DNA of 49,370 nt, taken from assembly GCA_017482195.1 (NCBI GenBank), contig JAFUNM010000051.1, positions 1-49,370 on the forward strand. Reading direction: 5' to 3'. Below the pieces are notes generated by a model, which had not been told where the DNA came from, did no database searches, and saw only the letters and a program-made list of their open reading frames with translations. Shown here one piece after another: positions 1 to 6,742 of the stretch. Each line of letters starts with the position of its first letter. Position 1 is the stretch's first letter. Origin of the DNA: Clostridia bacterium. GTDB taxonomy: Bacteria; Bacillota; Clostridia; Oscillospirales; QAKW01. The translations under genes were made by a program, and so were the position numbers.

Positions 1-127
1 CCTCAAGATAAGACTTCCCATAGTGTAAACTAGTAAGATCCCTTGAAGACTACGAGGTTGATAGGTCAGGGGTGTAAGCATGGTAACATGTTTAGCTGAC
101 TGATACTAATAGATCGAGGGCTTGACC
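1..127 (+). rRNA. 23S rRNA, 3' end (partial)
   Basis: The sequence matches the conserved last part of bacterial 23S rRNA: the stretch around GGTTGATAGG, the AGCTGACTGATACTAATAG segment and the terminal GAGGGCTTGACC. The 5' part lies outside the window. The end is placed at the final GACC by analogy with other 23S genes. It is followed by a 5S gene, as in a normal rrn operon. Confidence 0.93.
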
Positions 128-202
128 TTAATGGAATCTTCTTACTTGAATTCAATGTGTAAATCTTCTGTTCAGTTTTGAAGGTACAAACCTTCTGAAA
201 TA

Positions 203-317
203 GTCGGTGTTGATTATGAGTTGGATCCACCCGTTCCCATTCCGAACACGGTAGTTAAGCAACTTCATGCGGACAATACTTGGCTGGCGACGGCCCGGAA
301 AGATACGTAATGCCGAC
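203..317 (+). rRNA. rrf: 5S rRNA
   Basis: The core CCACCCGTTCCCATTCCGAA and the following ACGGTAGTTAAGC are diagnostic of 5S rRNA. The two ends (GTCGGTG and TGCCGAC) pair to close helix I, which sets the boundaries at about 115 nt. It lies about 75 nt after the 23S gene, in the usual 23S-5S order. Confidence 0.92.
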
Positions 318-323
318 ATAAAA

Positions 324-366
324 AGAAAAGAGTCAGGATCCAGTTAATGGCTCTTGACTCTTTTCT
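324..366 (+). terminator. rRNA operon terminator
   Basis: A perfect 12-bp stem (324-335 with 355-366) ends in a T-rich arm directly after the 5S gene. It would end rrn transcription before the tRNA-Lys region. Confidence 0.75.
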
Positions 367-367
367 A

Positions 368-395
368 TAATATGCACCTTTAGCTCAGTTGGTAG
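368..395 (+). repeat. Partial tRNA-Lys copy (5' part)
   Basis: These 28 bases are identical to 575-602, the leader plus acceptor and D-arm start of the intact tRNA-Lys gene. Identity stops in the D-loop region, and the rest of the tRNA is absent. The following 396-574 is not recognisable as a gene. It contains a short open frame on the minus strand (385-570) that I do not believe is coding. The fragment is either the remnant of a tandem tRNA copy or one end of a rearrangement. Confidence 0.8.
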
Positions 396-580
396 TCGCG
401 ACTGTGACCGCTGCCTGTGGCAGAAGAAGGGAGCAGGTTAGCGGCTGCCGCAACACGAAAAATACGAGTAAACAACGGTTTACGAAGGATTTTTCGCCTG
501 TTGCAAAGGTCTCGATGATCTGAGCTTTGATAGAGAAGTGATGATCAAGCGAGGCACCGCTAAATAACAAAACTTAATAT

Positions 581-656
581 GCACCTTTAGCTCAGTTGGT
601 AGAGCAACTGACTCTTAATCAGTGGGTCCCGGGTTCGAGTCCCTGAAGGTGCACCA
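581..656 (+). tRNA. tRNA-Lys (CTT)
   Basis: A 76-nt cloverleaf with encoded CCA. The acceptor stem is GCACCTT/AAGGTGC, the D-stem GCTC/GAGC, and the anticodon loop CTCTTAA gives anticodon CTT. The T-loop is TTCGAGT. As read, the T-stem has one non-pairing position: CCGGG opposite CCCTG leaves a C across from U. That is unusual for an active tRNA and may be a real variant or a sequencing error. Confidence 0.93.
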
Positions 657-660
657 AAGG

Positions 661-691
661 AAAACCACCTCATTGAGGTGGTTTTCTTTTT
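661..691 (+). terminator. Terminator after tRNA-Lys
   Basis: An 11-bp stem (661-671 with 675-685) with loop ATT is followed by a T tract just after the tRNA CCA end. Confidence 0.8.
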
Positions 692-829
692 GCTACACCT
701 TTCCCAATAAAGTAAAACTTTCTTGGGACGGCAAAAATCTTCGTGCAAAGCGCTCGATTTTTGCTCGCAGGGACCTGCGGGCTACGAAATGATCCACCGG
801 ATCATTCCGCTTTACGCCCGCAACTGAAT
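692..829 (+). other. Non-coding spacer rich in short palindromes
   Basis: No gene is visible. The stretch holds three separate hairpins: 731-739 with 756-764 (9 bp), 766-771 with 774-779 (6 bp), and an 8-bp stem (AATGATCC/GGATCATT) around the ACC loop near 787-806. It is bounded on both sides by the same tRNA 3' end plus terminator. The structure resembles a small REP-like or MITE-like intergenic element, but I cannot confirm copies elsewhere in the genome. Confidence 0.4.
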
Positions 830-872
830 GTGCACCAAAGGAAAACCACCTCATTGAGGTGGTTTTCTTTTT
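830..872 (+). repeat. Partial tRNA-Lys copy (3' end plus terminator)
   Basis: These 43 bases are identical to 649-691: the last acceptor bases and CCA of tRNA-Lys and its terminator hairpin. The remaining tRNA sequence upstream is missing. The hairpin now also lies at the 3' end of the minus-strand Spo0A-like gene, which it could terminate. Confidence 0.8.
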
Positions 873-1633
873 TATAAGGTATCCTGAAATTCGATCAAAA
901 GGTCATCACAGACCATCTTGGTCAATTGCTTAATGAATTGGCCGGGTTTGGGTCTTCCGGTATCACGATCGATAATATGACCGTAAACTTTATAGAGGTA
1001 TTCGGCATCGCCTTCGGCGAATGCATTGTCCAGCGCGGTGCGGATACATCGCTCGACTGACGGCTCATTGGAATTGTGAAGATCGGCAATGGACTGATAA
1101 AGACCATGGGTCAAGTCGTGAAGTAGGCTTGGCTTTCTAATAACCAGTTCTGCTGCATCCTGTAGATAAACAAATCCATTTGCAGTCAGGGACATGTTAA
1201 TTTTGATCAAGTATTTCCATACACATTGGCGAATAGGGTTTTGTTTGATTTCTTCTTTGCGCTTGTGAAAGGCGATGGCTTTTTTAATACGGTTGACGGT
1301 GAAGGAATAGTCTACCGGTGTGGAGAGCGAAAAATCTCCGCCGCATTCAATAAAACGGGAGGACATACGGTCACTTTTATAGCTGCAGATGGCGATTTTG
1401 ACCAGTAGCTCCGAGTAGGATTCTTGCAGAAGTTCTGCGATCTCATCGGCATTTCTGCTCGGCAGAAAAAGATCCATAATCAGCGCATCAGGCCGGTGCT
1501 GCTTAACCAGCGAAATGGCGCTTCGTCCGTCGGTATCAATGGCGGCGATGCTGCAACCGACAGATAAAAAGCCGGCGGCCGTCGCTTTTGCATCAGCCAA
1601 ATCAGATTGTATAATTACCAAAGTATATGCCAA
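872..1633 (-). CDS. Divergent Spo0A-like response regulator
   Basis: 253 aa. Residues 1-120 form a receiver-like domain with the usual phospho-acceptor aspartate (D54 in the IMDLFLP strand). Residues 133-245 resemble the Spo0A DNA-binding domain: GFVYLQDA (153-160), SVERCIRTAL (192-201) and KPGQFI (229-234) line up with the Spo0A patterns. The receiver is degenerate. The acidic pair that binds Mg2+ is replaced by Gln-Ser near residue 9, and the conserved lysine before Pro106 is Thr. It may therefore act independently of phosphorylation, or be a paralogue of the true Spo0A. The start is read as TTG at 1633-1631 with a G-rich Shine-Dalgarno site about 9 nt upstream. The gene stands alone and ends in the duplicated terminator. 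Confidence 0.75.
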   Translation of the reverse strand: MAYTLVIIQSDLADAKATAAGFLSVGCSIAAIDTDGRSAISLVKQHRPDALIMDLFLPSRNADEIAELLQESYSELLVKIAICSYKSDRMSSRFIECGGDFSLSTPVDYSFTVNRIKKAIAFHKRKEEIKQNPIRQCVWKYLIKINMSLTANGFVYLQDAAELVIRKPSLLHDLTHGLYQSIADLHNSNEPSVERCIRTALDNAFAEGDAEYLYKVYGHIIDRDTGRPKPGQFIKQLTKMVCDDLLIEFQDTL

Positions 1634-1662
1634 TGTTCAAAATCCCCCTATATACAACATAT

Positions 1663-1691
1663 AGTATAACAAAGTATCAGTTTGAAAACAA
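1663..1691 (-). promoter_or_regulatory. Promoter of the Spo0A-like gene
   Basis: On the minus strand TTGTTT (1691-1686) and TATACT (1668-1663) are 17 bp apart, just upstream of the coding start. The rest of 1692-1814 is AT-rich with a small TTGGCA/TGCCAA hairpin and no gene. Confidence 0.55.
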
Positions 1692-1814
1692 TCGGATTAT
1701 GTCGGAAATTTGGAAAAATTAAAAAAAATTGGCAATCGTTTCTGCCAATACACTTTTTAACTTCAATAATTGCTTATAATTAGCATCAATTCCAATATTT
1801 TTTTTAGAAATGTA

Positions 1815-1843
1815 TTGACATTTGAAAGAATAGAGGGTATAAT
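1815..1843 (+). promoter_or_regulatory. Consensus sigma-A promoter for the tRNA pair
   Basis: TTGACA (1815-1820) and TATAAT (1838-1843) match consensus exactly with a 17-bp spacer, ending 18 bp before tRNA-Glu. Confidence 0.85.
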
Positions 1844-1861
1844 AATCAAGCATCAAAAGAA

Positions 1862-1936
1862 GGCCCCTTGGTCAAGCGGCTAAGACGTCAGCCTCTCACG
1901 CTGAAATCGGGAGTTCGATTCTCCCAGGGGTCACCA
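1862..1936 (+). tRNA. tRNA-Glu (CTC)
   Basis: A 75-nt cloverleaf with encoded CCA. The anticodon loop CTCTCAC gives anticodon CTC. The T-arm carries TTCGATT, and the acceptor stem GGCCCCT pairs with AGGGGTC. Confidence 0.92.
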
Positions 1937-1942
1937 GAATAT

Positions 1943-2018
1943 TCCTCCTTAGCTCAGTCGGTAGAGCATGCGGCTGTTAACCGCAGGGTCGTTGGTTCGA
2001 GTCCAACAGGGGGAGCCA
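1943..2018 (+). tRNA. tRNA-Asn (GTT)
   Basis: A 76-nt cloverleaf with encoded CCA. The anticodon loop CTGTTAA gives GTT. It lies 6 nt after tRNA-Glu and is clearly co-transcribed with it. Confidence 0.93.
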
Positions 2019-2021
2019 AAC

Positions 2022-2053
2022 AAAAACACCACCCAGATGGGTGGTGTTTTTTT
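2022..2053 (+). terminator. Terminator of the tRNA-Glu/Asn unit
   Basis: A 13-bp stem (2022-2034 with 2039-2051) with an AGAT loop and a run of T. Beyond it, 2054-2186 holds no gene that I recognise. Confidence 0.85.
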
Positions 2054-2186
2054 GTTTTCTTTGCGCTATCGCTCTTCCGAACCTACGACTCGCGAAGGAG
2101 ATGCCGATGTTGCAAATGTCGTTCGCAAAGACCTTTTTTCAGTTATATACCCTTTTTGAGTTTTGGAGGCGAGTATTATTAAACTC

Positions 2187-2215
2187 TTGCACACCTTCCA
2201 TCGATATGCTATAAT
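2187..2215 (+). promoter_or_regulatory. Promoter of the DUF3048 lipoprotein gene
   Basis: TTGCAC (2187-2192) and TATAAT (2210-2215) with a 17-bp spacer. A GGAGGTG ribosome-binding site at 2231 follows, with ATG at 2245. Confidence 0.75.
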
Positions 2216-2244
2216 GTTTCAAAAGGTATCGGAGGTGTTTTTAA

Positions 2245-3279
2245 ATGTTTAAGAAGTGGACCGCGATCGTTCTTATTCTGGTTTTACTTTTGAGTTCGGG
2301 GTGTAGCCAAAAGCCAGCGGAGCAACCCGAGAATGAGGTTCCTGAGGGAACCCAGACCCAGGAGCTCCAAAAGCCTGCCACCAGTCTCAATCCGCTGACG
2401 GGCGTTTACGAAACAGAAGGCATTGCCAACATTCGCCCGGTTGCAGTAATGATCAACAACGATGTGCGGGCGCAAAATGCCCAGGCGGGACTGCCCGAGG
2501 CCGATATTATTTATGAAACTGAGATCGAGGGCGGAGAGACCCGTTTGATGGCGGTCTTTCAGGATGTGGAAAAGGTGCAGAATATCGGGACCATCCGTTC
2601 CGCCCGCATCCCCTATATTGATCTTGCGCAGGGGCATCAGGCGGTTTATATTCATCGAGGCGGGGATGCTGCTTCAGTTCTTCCTTATCTAAGTCAATTT
2701 GACCGCATTGATGTGCACGAGGGAAATTACGGCGAGCGGTTGGACAACGGTCTTGCCCTTGAGCATACGCTTTATACTCATGGCCCGGCTCTTTGGCAGG
2801 GAATCACATCGAAGTTTACGACCACTCTGGAAAATGTTCAACCCTGGCAGAACTTTGCCAAAGAGGACGAAACAGTGACCTTATCCGGGGGTGCCGCCAA
2901 TAAGGTGGCGGTTGCCTTTTCAGGCAATTTTAAATCGGTGTTTGTCTATGACAGCGCCACCGGATTGTATGAGCGCAACTTTAAGAATACGGTGCCCACA
3001 GAGTATTTTACGAAGGAATCCACCAAGGTCAAAAATGTGGTGGTTTGTCTGGCGAATATTTATACCCACGCCAATGGGGCGCATCGGATGATTCCCTGGG
3101 GAAGCGGAGAGGGTTATTATATCACCAACGGCGGATACCAAGCGATCAAGTGGAGCAAGGCGGATGCCAATGCGCCGCTGAAATTCACCAATGCCGACGG
3201 CACACCGCTGACGATGAGCGCCGGAAACACTTGGGTCTGTTTTTCTTCTTCCCAGTATTCAGTGCCGACCTTTGAATGA
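2245..3279 (+). CDS. DUF3048 (YerB-like) lipoprotein
   Basis: 344 aa. A lipoprotein signal peptide ends in the lipobox LLSSGC, with Cys20 as the lipidated residue. After a Pro/Glu/Gln-rich linker comes the DUF3048 domain, with typical segments RPVAVMINND and GTIRSARIPYIDLAQ in the first half and a second globular half ending near residue 340. The family is common in Firmicutes and includes B. subtilis YerB; its role is not established beyond a cell-surface location. It has its own promoter and terminator, so it appears to be a single-gene unit. The start is supported by a strong Shine-Dalgarno site 7 nt upstream. Confidence 0.88.
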   Translation: MFKKWTAIVLILVLLLSSGCSQKPAEQPENEVPEGTQTQELQKPATSLNPLTGVYETEGIANIRPVAVMINNDVRAQNAQAGLPEADIIYETEIEGGETRLMAVFQDVEKVQNIGTIRSARIPYIDLAQGHQAVYIHRGGDAASVLPYLSQFDRIDVHEGNYGERLDNGLALEHTLYTHGPALWQGITSKFTTTLENVQPWQNFAKEDETVTLSGGAANKVAVAFSGNFKSVFVYDSATGLYERNFKNTVPTEYFTKESTKVKNVVVCLANIYTHANGAHRMIPWGSGEGYYITNGGYQAIKWSKADANAPLKFTNADGTPLTMSAGNTWVCFSSSQYSVPTFE

Positions 3280-3282
3280 GCA

Positions 3283-3305
3283 ATCCCCCCGCTATGCGGG
3301 GGGAT
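3283..3305 (+). terminator. Terminator with GC-rich stem
   Basis: A 10-bp stem (3283-3292 with 3296-3305), loop TAT, followed by a T-rich tail. Almost the same stem occurs at 47397-47432. Confidence 0.8.
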
Positions 3306-3316
3306 ATTTATTCACC

Positions 3317-3345
3317 TTGCAAAATAAGGTGAGATGGTTTATTAT
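3317..3345 (+). promoter_or_regulatory. Promoter of the HAD-glycosidase gene
   Basis: TTGCAA (3317-3322) and TATTAT (3340-3345) are separated by 17 bp. The ATG is at 3378, after an AAGGATGG ribosome-binding site. Confidence 0.6.
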
Positions 3346-3377
3346 TTTTTTATATCATAAGAAATAAGGATGGTAAA

Positions 3378-5177
3378 ATGAGCAAATTCTATGTGATTTT
3401 TGATATGGACGGTACATTGCTGGATACCCAGAGGGTACACATCCCCGCATGGGATCATGCGGGGGAGCAGCAGGGACTTTCTCATGTGGGGATGCATATT
3501 CCATATGTTTGCGGTATGAACGAGATCGGTTGGGGCGGCTATTTGCTGGAGCACTTTCCGGAACTGGACCTGACCAAGTTCAAGAAGGATGCGGCAAAGT
3601 ACGTATCGGCTCATCGTAAGGTGACCTTTATGCCGGGCGCTTTGAATTTATTGGAGTATTTAAAGAAGCTGGGCATTCCCATGGCGGTAGCCTCGGGCAG
3701 CGATACGGCGGAGATCTGTTCTCATATGAAGGAACTGAATGTCCTTCATTATTTTGATGCAGTGGTCGGCGGGGAGCAGGTGCAAAATGGAAAACCTGCT
3801 CCGGATATTTTTTTAAAAGCAGCCGAGTTACTGGGTGCTGAACCGGCAGATTGCTTTGTTTTCGAGGATTCCGCCAACGGTGTGCGTGCCGGCCATGCTG
3901 CAGGGATGAAGTGCTTGGGCATTCCGGACATTGCTTATTTTGATGCAGAAGTCAAGGCAATGCTGTCTGCAGAATTGAAAAATATGAACGAAGCGATTCC
4001 TTTTTTAAAAAAAGAGACGGTGGAACGCCGCTGTAAGGAACTGTTGCGGGAGATCCGCACAAAACATATCGTATCCATGGTCGAATATCAGAAAGAACCG
4101 ATCTTTTTTATCAGCGAGCGGTACCCGGGGGTATGGCTGGAGCATGTGTATGACGGTATTGTCTGGGCAGAGCTTTCCGGAGAATGGGAGATCGCCCGAA
4201 ATTATGCGCAGCTTTTTCTAACCTATCAAAAGAAGGACGGTCAGCTGCCCTGTTATTTTCGGCGGGATAAGGGCATCGGCTACAGTCAGCTTCAGGAGTG
4301 CGTTTCCTTCGGCGCTCTTTGTTATGAAATTTATGAAAAGACTCAAGACCGCGTTTTTTTGGAGGCGGCCTATGCCGGCTGTGCTCAATGGGACGCCTGG
4401 CTTTGCCGAAACCGAATGGGAGAGCGGGGCCTTCTTGAGATCTATTGCGGCTTTGATACCGGTCACGACAACAGCAGCCGTCTGGACGGCATGAAATATC
4501 AGCGGAATATCTGCGCCGATGCGGCGGTGAAGCCCGACGATTGTCCGGTGGCTCCTCTGATCGGCTCGGATCTCAATGCGGTTTTTTACGGTGACCGCCG
4601 CGCCTTGGCCTTGATGGCAGAGGCGTTGGATTTGCCCGACGCAGAAATATGGCGGCAAAAAGCCGAAAGTATTCGCACAAAACTCTTTGAGTATTGTTTT
4701 GATGAAGAGGATCTTTTCTTTTATGATGTGGATCGCAACGGTATAAAACGTAAGAGCCGTTCGATTGCTATTACCGCTTTCTTTTGCGAACGGGTTTTGG
4801 AGCAAGAACTGGCAGACAAGATCTTTCAACGGTATTTTCGTAATGAATGGGAGTTTAATACCCCGTATCCTTATCCCTCCATTGCACGATCCGATCCTAA
4901 ATTCGGCAAATGGCATGCGCGCAACAATTGGGGTTATTTCAGTCAGTCCCTGACCATGCTGCGCACCCTGCGGTGGATGGAGCATTACGGCTATGCCGAG
5001 GAGTTGCGTCGGAATATGGAGATGTGGCTTGCTGTCTGGACATCCAAAGACTGCCCCATCGGGCAGGAACTGGATCCCTTGGATGGCAGCACGCCTTCAG
5101 AGGGTTTCGCCTATTCCTCCGGGATGCTGTTTTACCTGATGGCGGCGAAAAAACTCGGATATTGTACAGATTTTTAA
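3378..5177 (+). CDS. HAD phosphatase fused to a trehalase-like glycoside hydrolase
   Basis: 599 aa in one uninterrupted frame. Residues 1-215 are a HAD hydrolase of the beta-phosphoglucomutase/phosphatase class. D9 and D11 lie in FDMDGTLLDT, S106 in VASGSD, K139 in NGKPAPD, and E163-D164 in VFEDS. Residues about 220-599 resemble the helical (alpha/alpha)6 barrel of GH37/GH63 and MGH1-like glycosidases. The GHDNSSRLDG segment (362-371) matches the trehalase-type DNS motif. A plausible role is intracellular release of a sugar phosphate or glucose followed by dephosphorylation, but neither substrate can be told from sequence. No signal peptide is visible. It is followed 62 bp later by a DMT transporter that may be co-transcribed. 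Confidence 0.8.
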   Translation: MSKFYVIFDMDGTLLDTQRVHIPAWDHAGEQQGLSHVGMHIPYVCGMNEIGWGGYLLEHFPELDLTKFKKDAAKYVSAHRKVTFMPGALNLLEYLKKLGIPMAVASGSDTAEICSHMKELNVLHYFDAVVGGEQVQNGKPAPDIFLKAAELLGAEPADCFVFEDSANGVRAGHAAGMKCLGIPDIAYFDAEVKAMLSAELKNMNEAIPFLKKETVERRCKELLREIRTKHIVSMVEYQKEPIFFISERYPGVWLEHVYDGIVWAELSGEWEIARNYAQLFLTYQKKDGQLPCYFRRDKGIGYSQLQECVSFGALCYEIYEKTQDRVFLEAAYAGCAQWDAWLCRNRMGERGLLEIYCGFDTGHDNSSRLDGMKYQRNICADAAVKPDDCPVAPLIGSDLNAVFYGDRRALALMAEALDLPDAEIWRQKAESIRTKLFEYCFDEEDLFFYDVDRNGIKRKSRSIAITAFFCERVLEQELADKIFQRYFRNEWEFNTPYPYPSIARSDPKFGKWHARNNWGYFSQSLTMLRTLRWMEHYGYAEELRRNMEMWLAVWTSKDCPIGQELDPLDGSTPSEGFAYSSGMLFYLMAAKKLGYCTDF

Positions 5178-5239
5178 CAAGTCCGTCCATGGACATTTCT
5201 TTGGGATTTCGTTAAAATGAAGGGCAAAGGAGAAGAACG

Positions 5240-6106
5240 ATGACCGATTATCTGATTTTAATAGGCACCTGTTTTTTGGTGGCCTCCGCCGGACTTTTAG
5301 GCGGAATGTTTACCCTTAAAAACCAAGAAAAGAAGGGAAGTACACCCTTTTATACCCTGCTCTTTATGATCGCTGCCCTGGTCGGCTGGGGCATTCTTTA
5401 TGCAAGCAATTTCAGCTTTGAGCCCGGAGCGCTGCTTTATTCGGCGATCTTTGGCCTTTGCTTTGCAGGAGTCAATATCACGATGCTTTTGGCGATCCGC
5501 TGCGGCCCGGTATCACTGACCAATCTAATGGTGCAGCTTTCTTTGATCACCACTGCCCTCTGGGGCATTCTTTTCTGGAATGCCGAATTCAGTATCACGG
5601 TGGCGGTAGGTCTGATCTTCGTGGCGGTAGCCCTTTCCATGATCCTTTATCAGAAGGGAAAAGGGGAGAAGATCACTGCCAAGTGGATGTTCTATGCCTT
5701 TTTAGCGCTGGTATTTAATGCCGGCTGTGCCATTGCGCAAAAGACCCAGCAGCTGGTTTACCAAGGACAGCACGGCAATATGACTATGTTTTTTGCTCTG
5801 GTGATCTCCACCGCTGTCTGCTTTGTTTGGTGCCTGGTGGATCGGCCTCAAACACCCAAGGAGGTGTTCAAAAAAACCGGTTGGTTACCGCTTTTGGCAG
5901 GGGGGCTGAATGCGTTACATAATTTCTGCGTTATCCTGATGGCGAGCAGCAGCTTATCGCCCAGTTTGATCTATCCTTGCCTGGCGGTAGGTGGCATCGG
6001 TATCAATGCCATTGCTTCCTGCATTCTTTTAAAAGAGCGCCTTTCTCTGCGTCAATGGCTCGGAATCGTTTTGGGCGCGGTGGCGGCGGTATTGTTATCT
6101 CGATAA
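5240..6106 (+). CDS. DMT/EamA-family transporter
   Basis: 288 aa, almost entirely hydrophobic, with about ten predicted membrane helices and the internal duplication typical of EamA transporters. A short charged loop (QKGKGEKITAKW) separates the two halves. The start has an AAGGAG site 8 nt upstream. The gene lies 62 bp after the HAD-glycosidase gene with no terminator between them, so the two may form an operon and the substrate may be a sugar or related metabolite; that link is inference. The perfect hairpin at 6107 closes the unit. Confidence 0.82.
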   Translation: MTDYLILIGTCFLVASAGLLGGMFTLKNQEKKGSTPFYTLLFMIAALVGWGILYASNFSFEPGALLYSAIFGLCFAGVNITMLLAIRCGPVSLTNLMVQLSLITTALWGILFWNAEFSITVAVGLIFVAVALSMILYQKGKGEKITAKWMFYAFLALVFNAGCAIAQKTQQLVYQGQHGNMTMFFALVISTAVCFVWCLVDRPQTPKEVFKKTGWLPLLAGGLNALHNFCVILMASSSLSPSLIYPCLAVGGIGINAIASCILLKERLSLRQWLGIVLGAVAAVLLSR

Positions 6107-6136
6107 AAAAGACGACCTCTTATGAGGTCGTCTTTT
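6107..6136 (+). terminator. Terminator
   Basis: A 13-bp perfect stem (6107-6119 with 6124-6136) whose right arm ends in TTTT. It begins immediately after the stop codon. Confidence 0.85.
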
Positions 6137-6157
6137 CTTAAGAATCCTTAACAAATA

Positions 6158-6186
6158 TTGAATATCACGACAAATTATGATAAAAT
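6158..6186 (+). promoter_or_regulatory. Promoter of the papain-like hydrolase gene
   Basis: TTGAAT (6158-6163) and TAAAAT (6181-6186) are 17 bp apart. These elements overlap the upstream in-frame TTG, which argues for the GTG start at 6212. Confidence 0.6.
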
Positions 6187-6211
6187 AAATGCAGCAAAGG
6201 AGGTGCTCGGA

Positions 6212-6742
6212 GTGGCAGAAAAAGAAATCTATATTGTGATCAGCCAGACCGGCACGATCCTTTCCCGGATCTTAAAGATCATTACCCGGGATGAGTATAA
6301 TCATGCTTCCATCAGTCCGTACGGGGATCTTAGCAGGATGTATTCCTTCGGAAGAAAGCATCCCTATAATCCCTTTTGGGGTGGGTTTGTGGTGGAGTCC
6401 AAGGACTTCGGCACCTTCAAGCGTTTTCATAAGACAAAGGCACAGGTACTGGCGATTCCGGTAGAGGAAGAGCAATATCGAAATCTTTGCAGAAAACTGG
6501 AATTAATGGCAACAAACCGTAAAAAGTACCACTATAATTATATGGGACTGTGCCTTGCGGTCTTCCGTATCCACCGTACCTGGAAAAATCGATTCTATTG
6601 TTCCGAGTTTGTGCGTGAGATGCTCCGGCAGCAGCAGATCGAAGGGGTCGAGGCATTACCGTCTATTATCCATCCGGTTCATTTTCTGGCTTTGCCTAAG
6701 GCAAAAACCGTGTATTGCGGACAACTGAAGGATTATTGTTAA
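6212..6742 (+). CDS. Permuted papain-like (YiiX/YebB-type) cysteine hydrolase
   Basis: 176 aa from GTG at 6212, which has a full AAAGGAGG site 8 nt upstream; the longer frame from TTG 6158 would include the promoter. The order of catalytic residues is that of permuted NlpC/P60 enzymes: His31 in YNHASIS comes first and Cys130 in FYCSEFV later. Family members are thought to cut amide or ester bonds in lipids or peptidoglycan fragments. No signal peptide is seen, so it probably works inside the cell or at the membrane face. Its stop overlaps by 4 bp the stop region of the convergent dehydrogenase gene. Confidence 0.75.
   Translation: MAEKEIYIVISQTGTILSRILKIITRDEYNHASISPYGDLSRMYSFGRKHPYNPFWGGFVVESKDFGTFKRFHKTKAQVLAIPVEEEQYRNLCRKLELMATNRKKYHYNYMGLCLAVFRIHRTWKNRFYCSEFVREMLRQQQIEGVEALPSIIHPVHFLALPKAKTVYCGQLKDYC

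Noticed and set aside
385-570. 61-aa open frame on the minus strand between tRNA-Lys copies
   Set aside because: No ribosome-binding site, odd composition, and it overlaps the partial tRNA copy; treated as non-coding.
1690-1710. Possible Spo0A box (TGTCGGAA) near the Spo0A-like promoter
   Set aside because: It differs from the TGTCGAA consensus by an inserted G, and one weak match is not enough.
1968-2182. Open frames through the tRNA-Asn gene and terminator
   Set aside because: They translate tRNA and terminator sequence.
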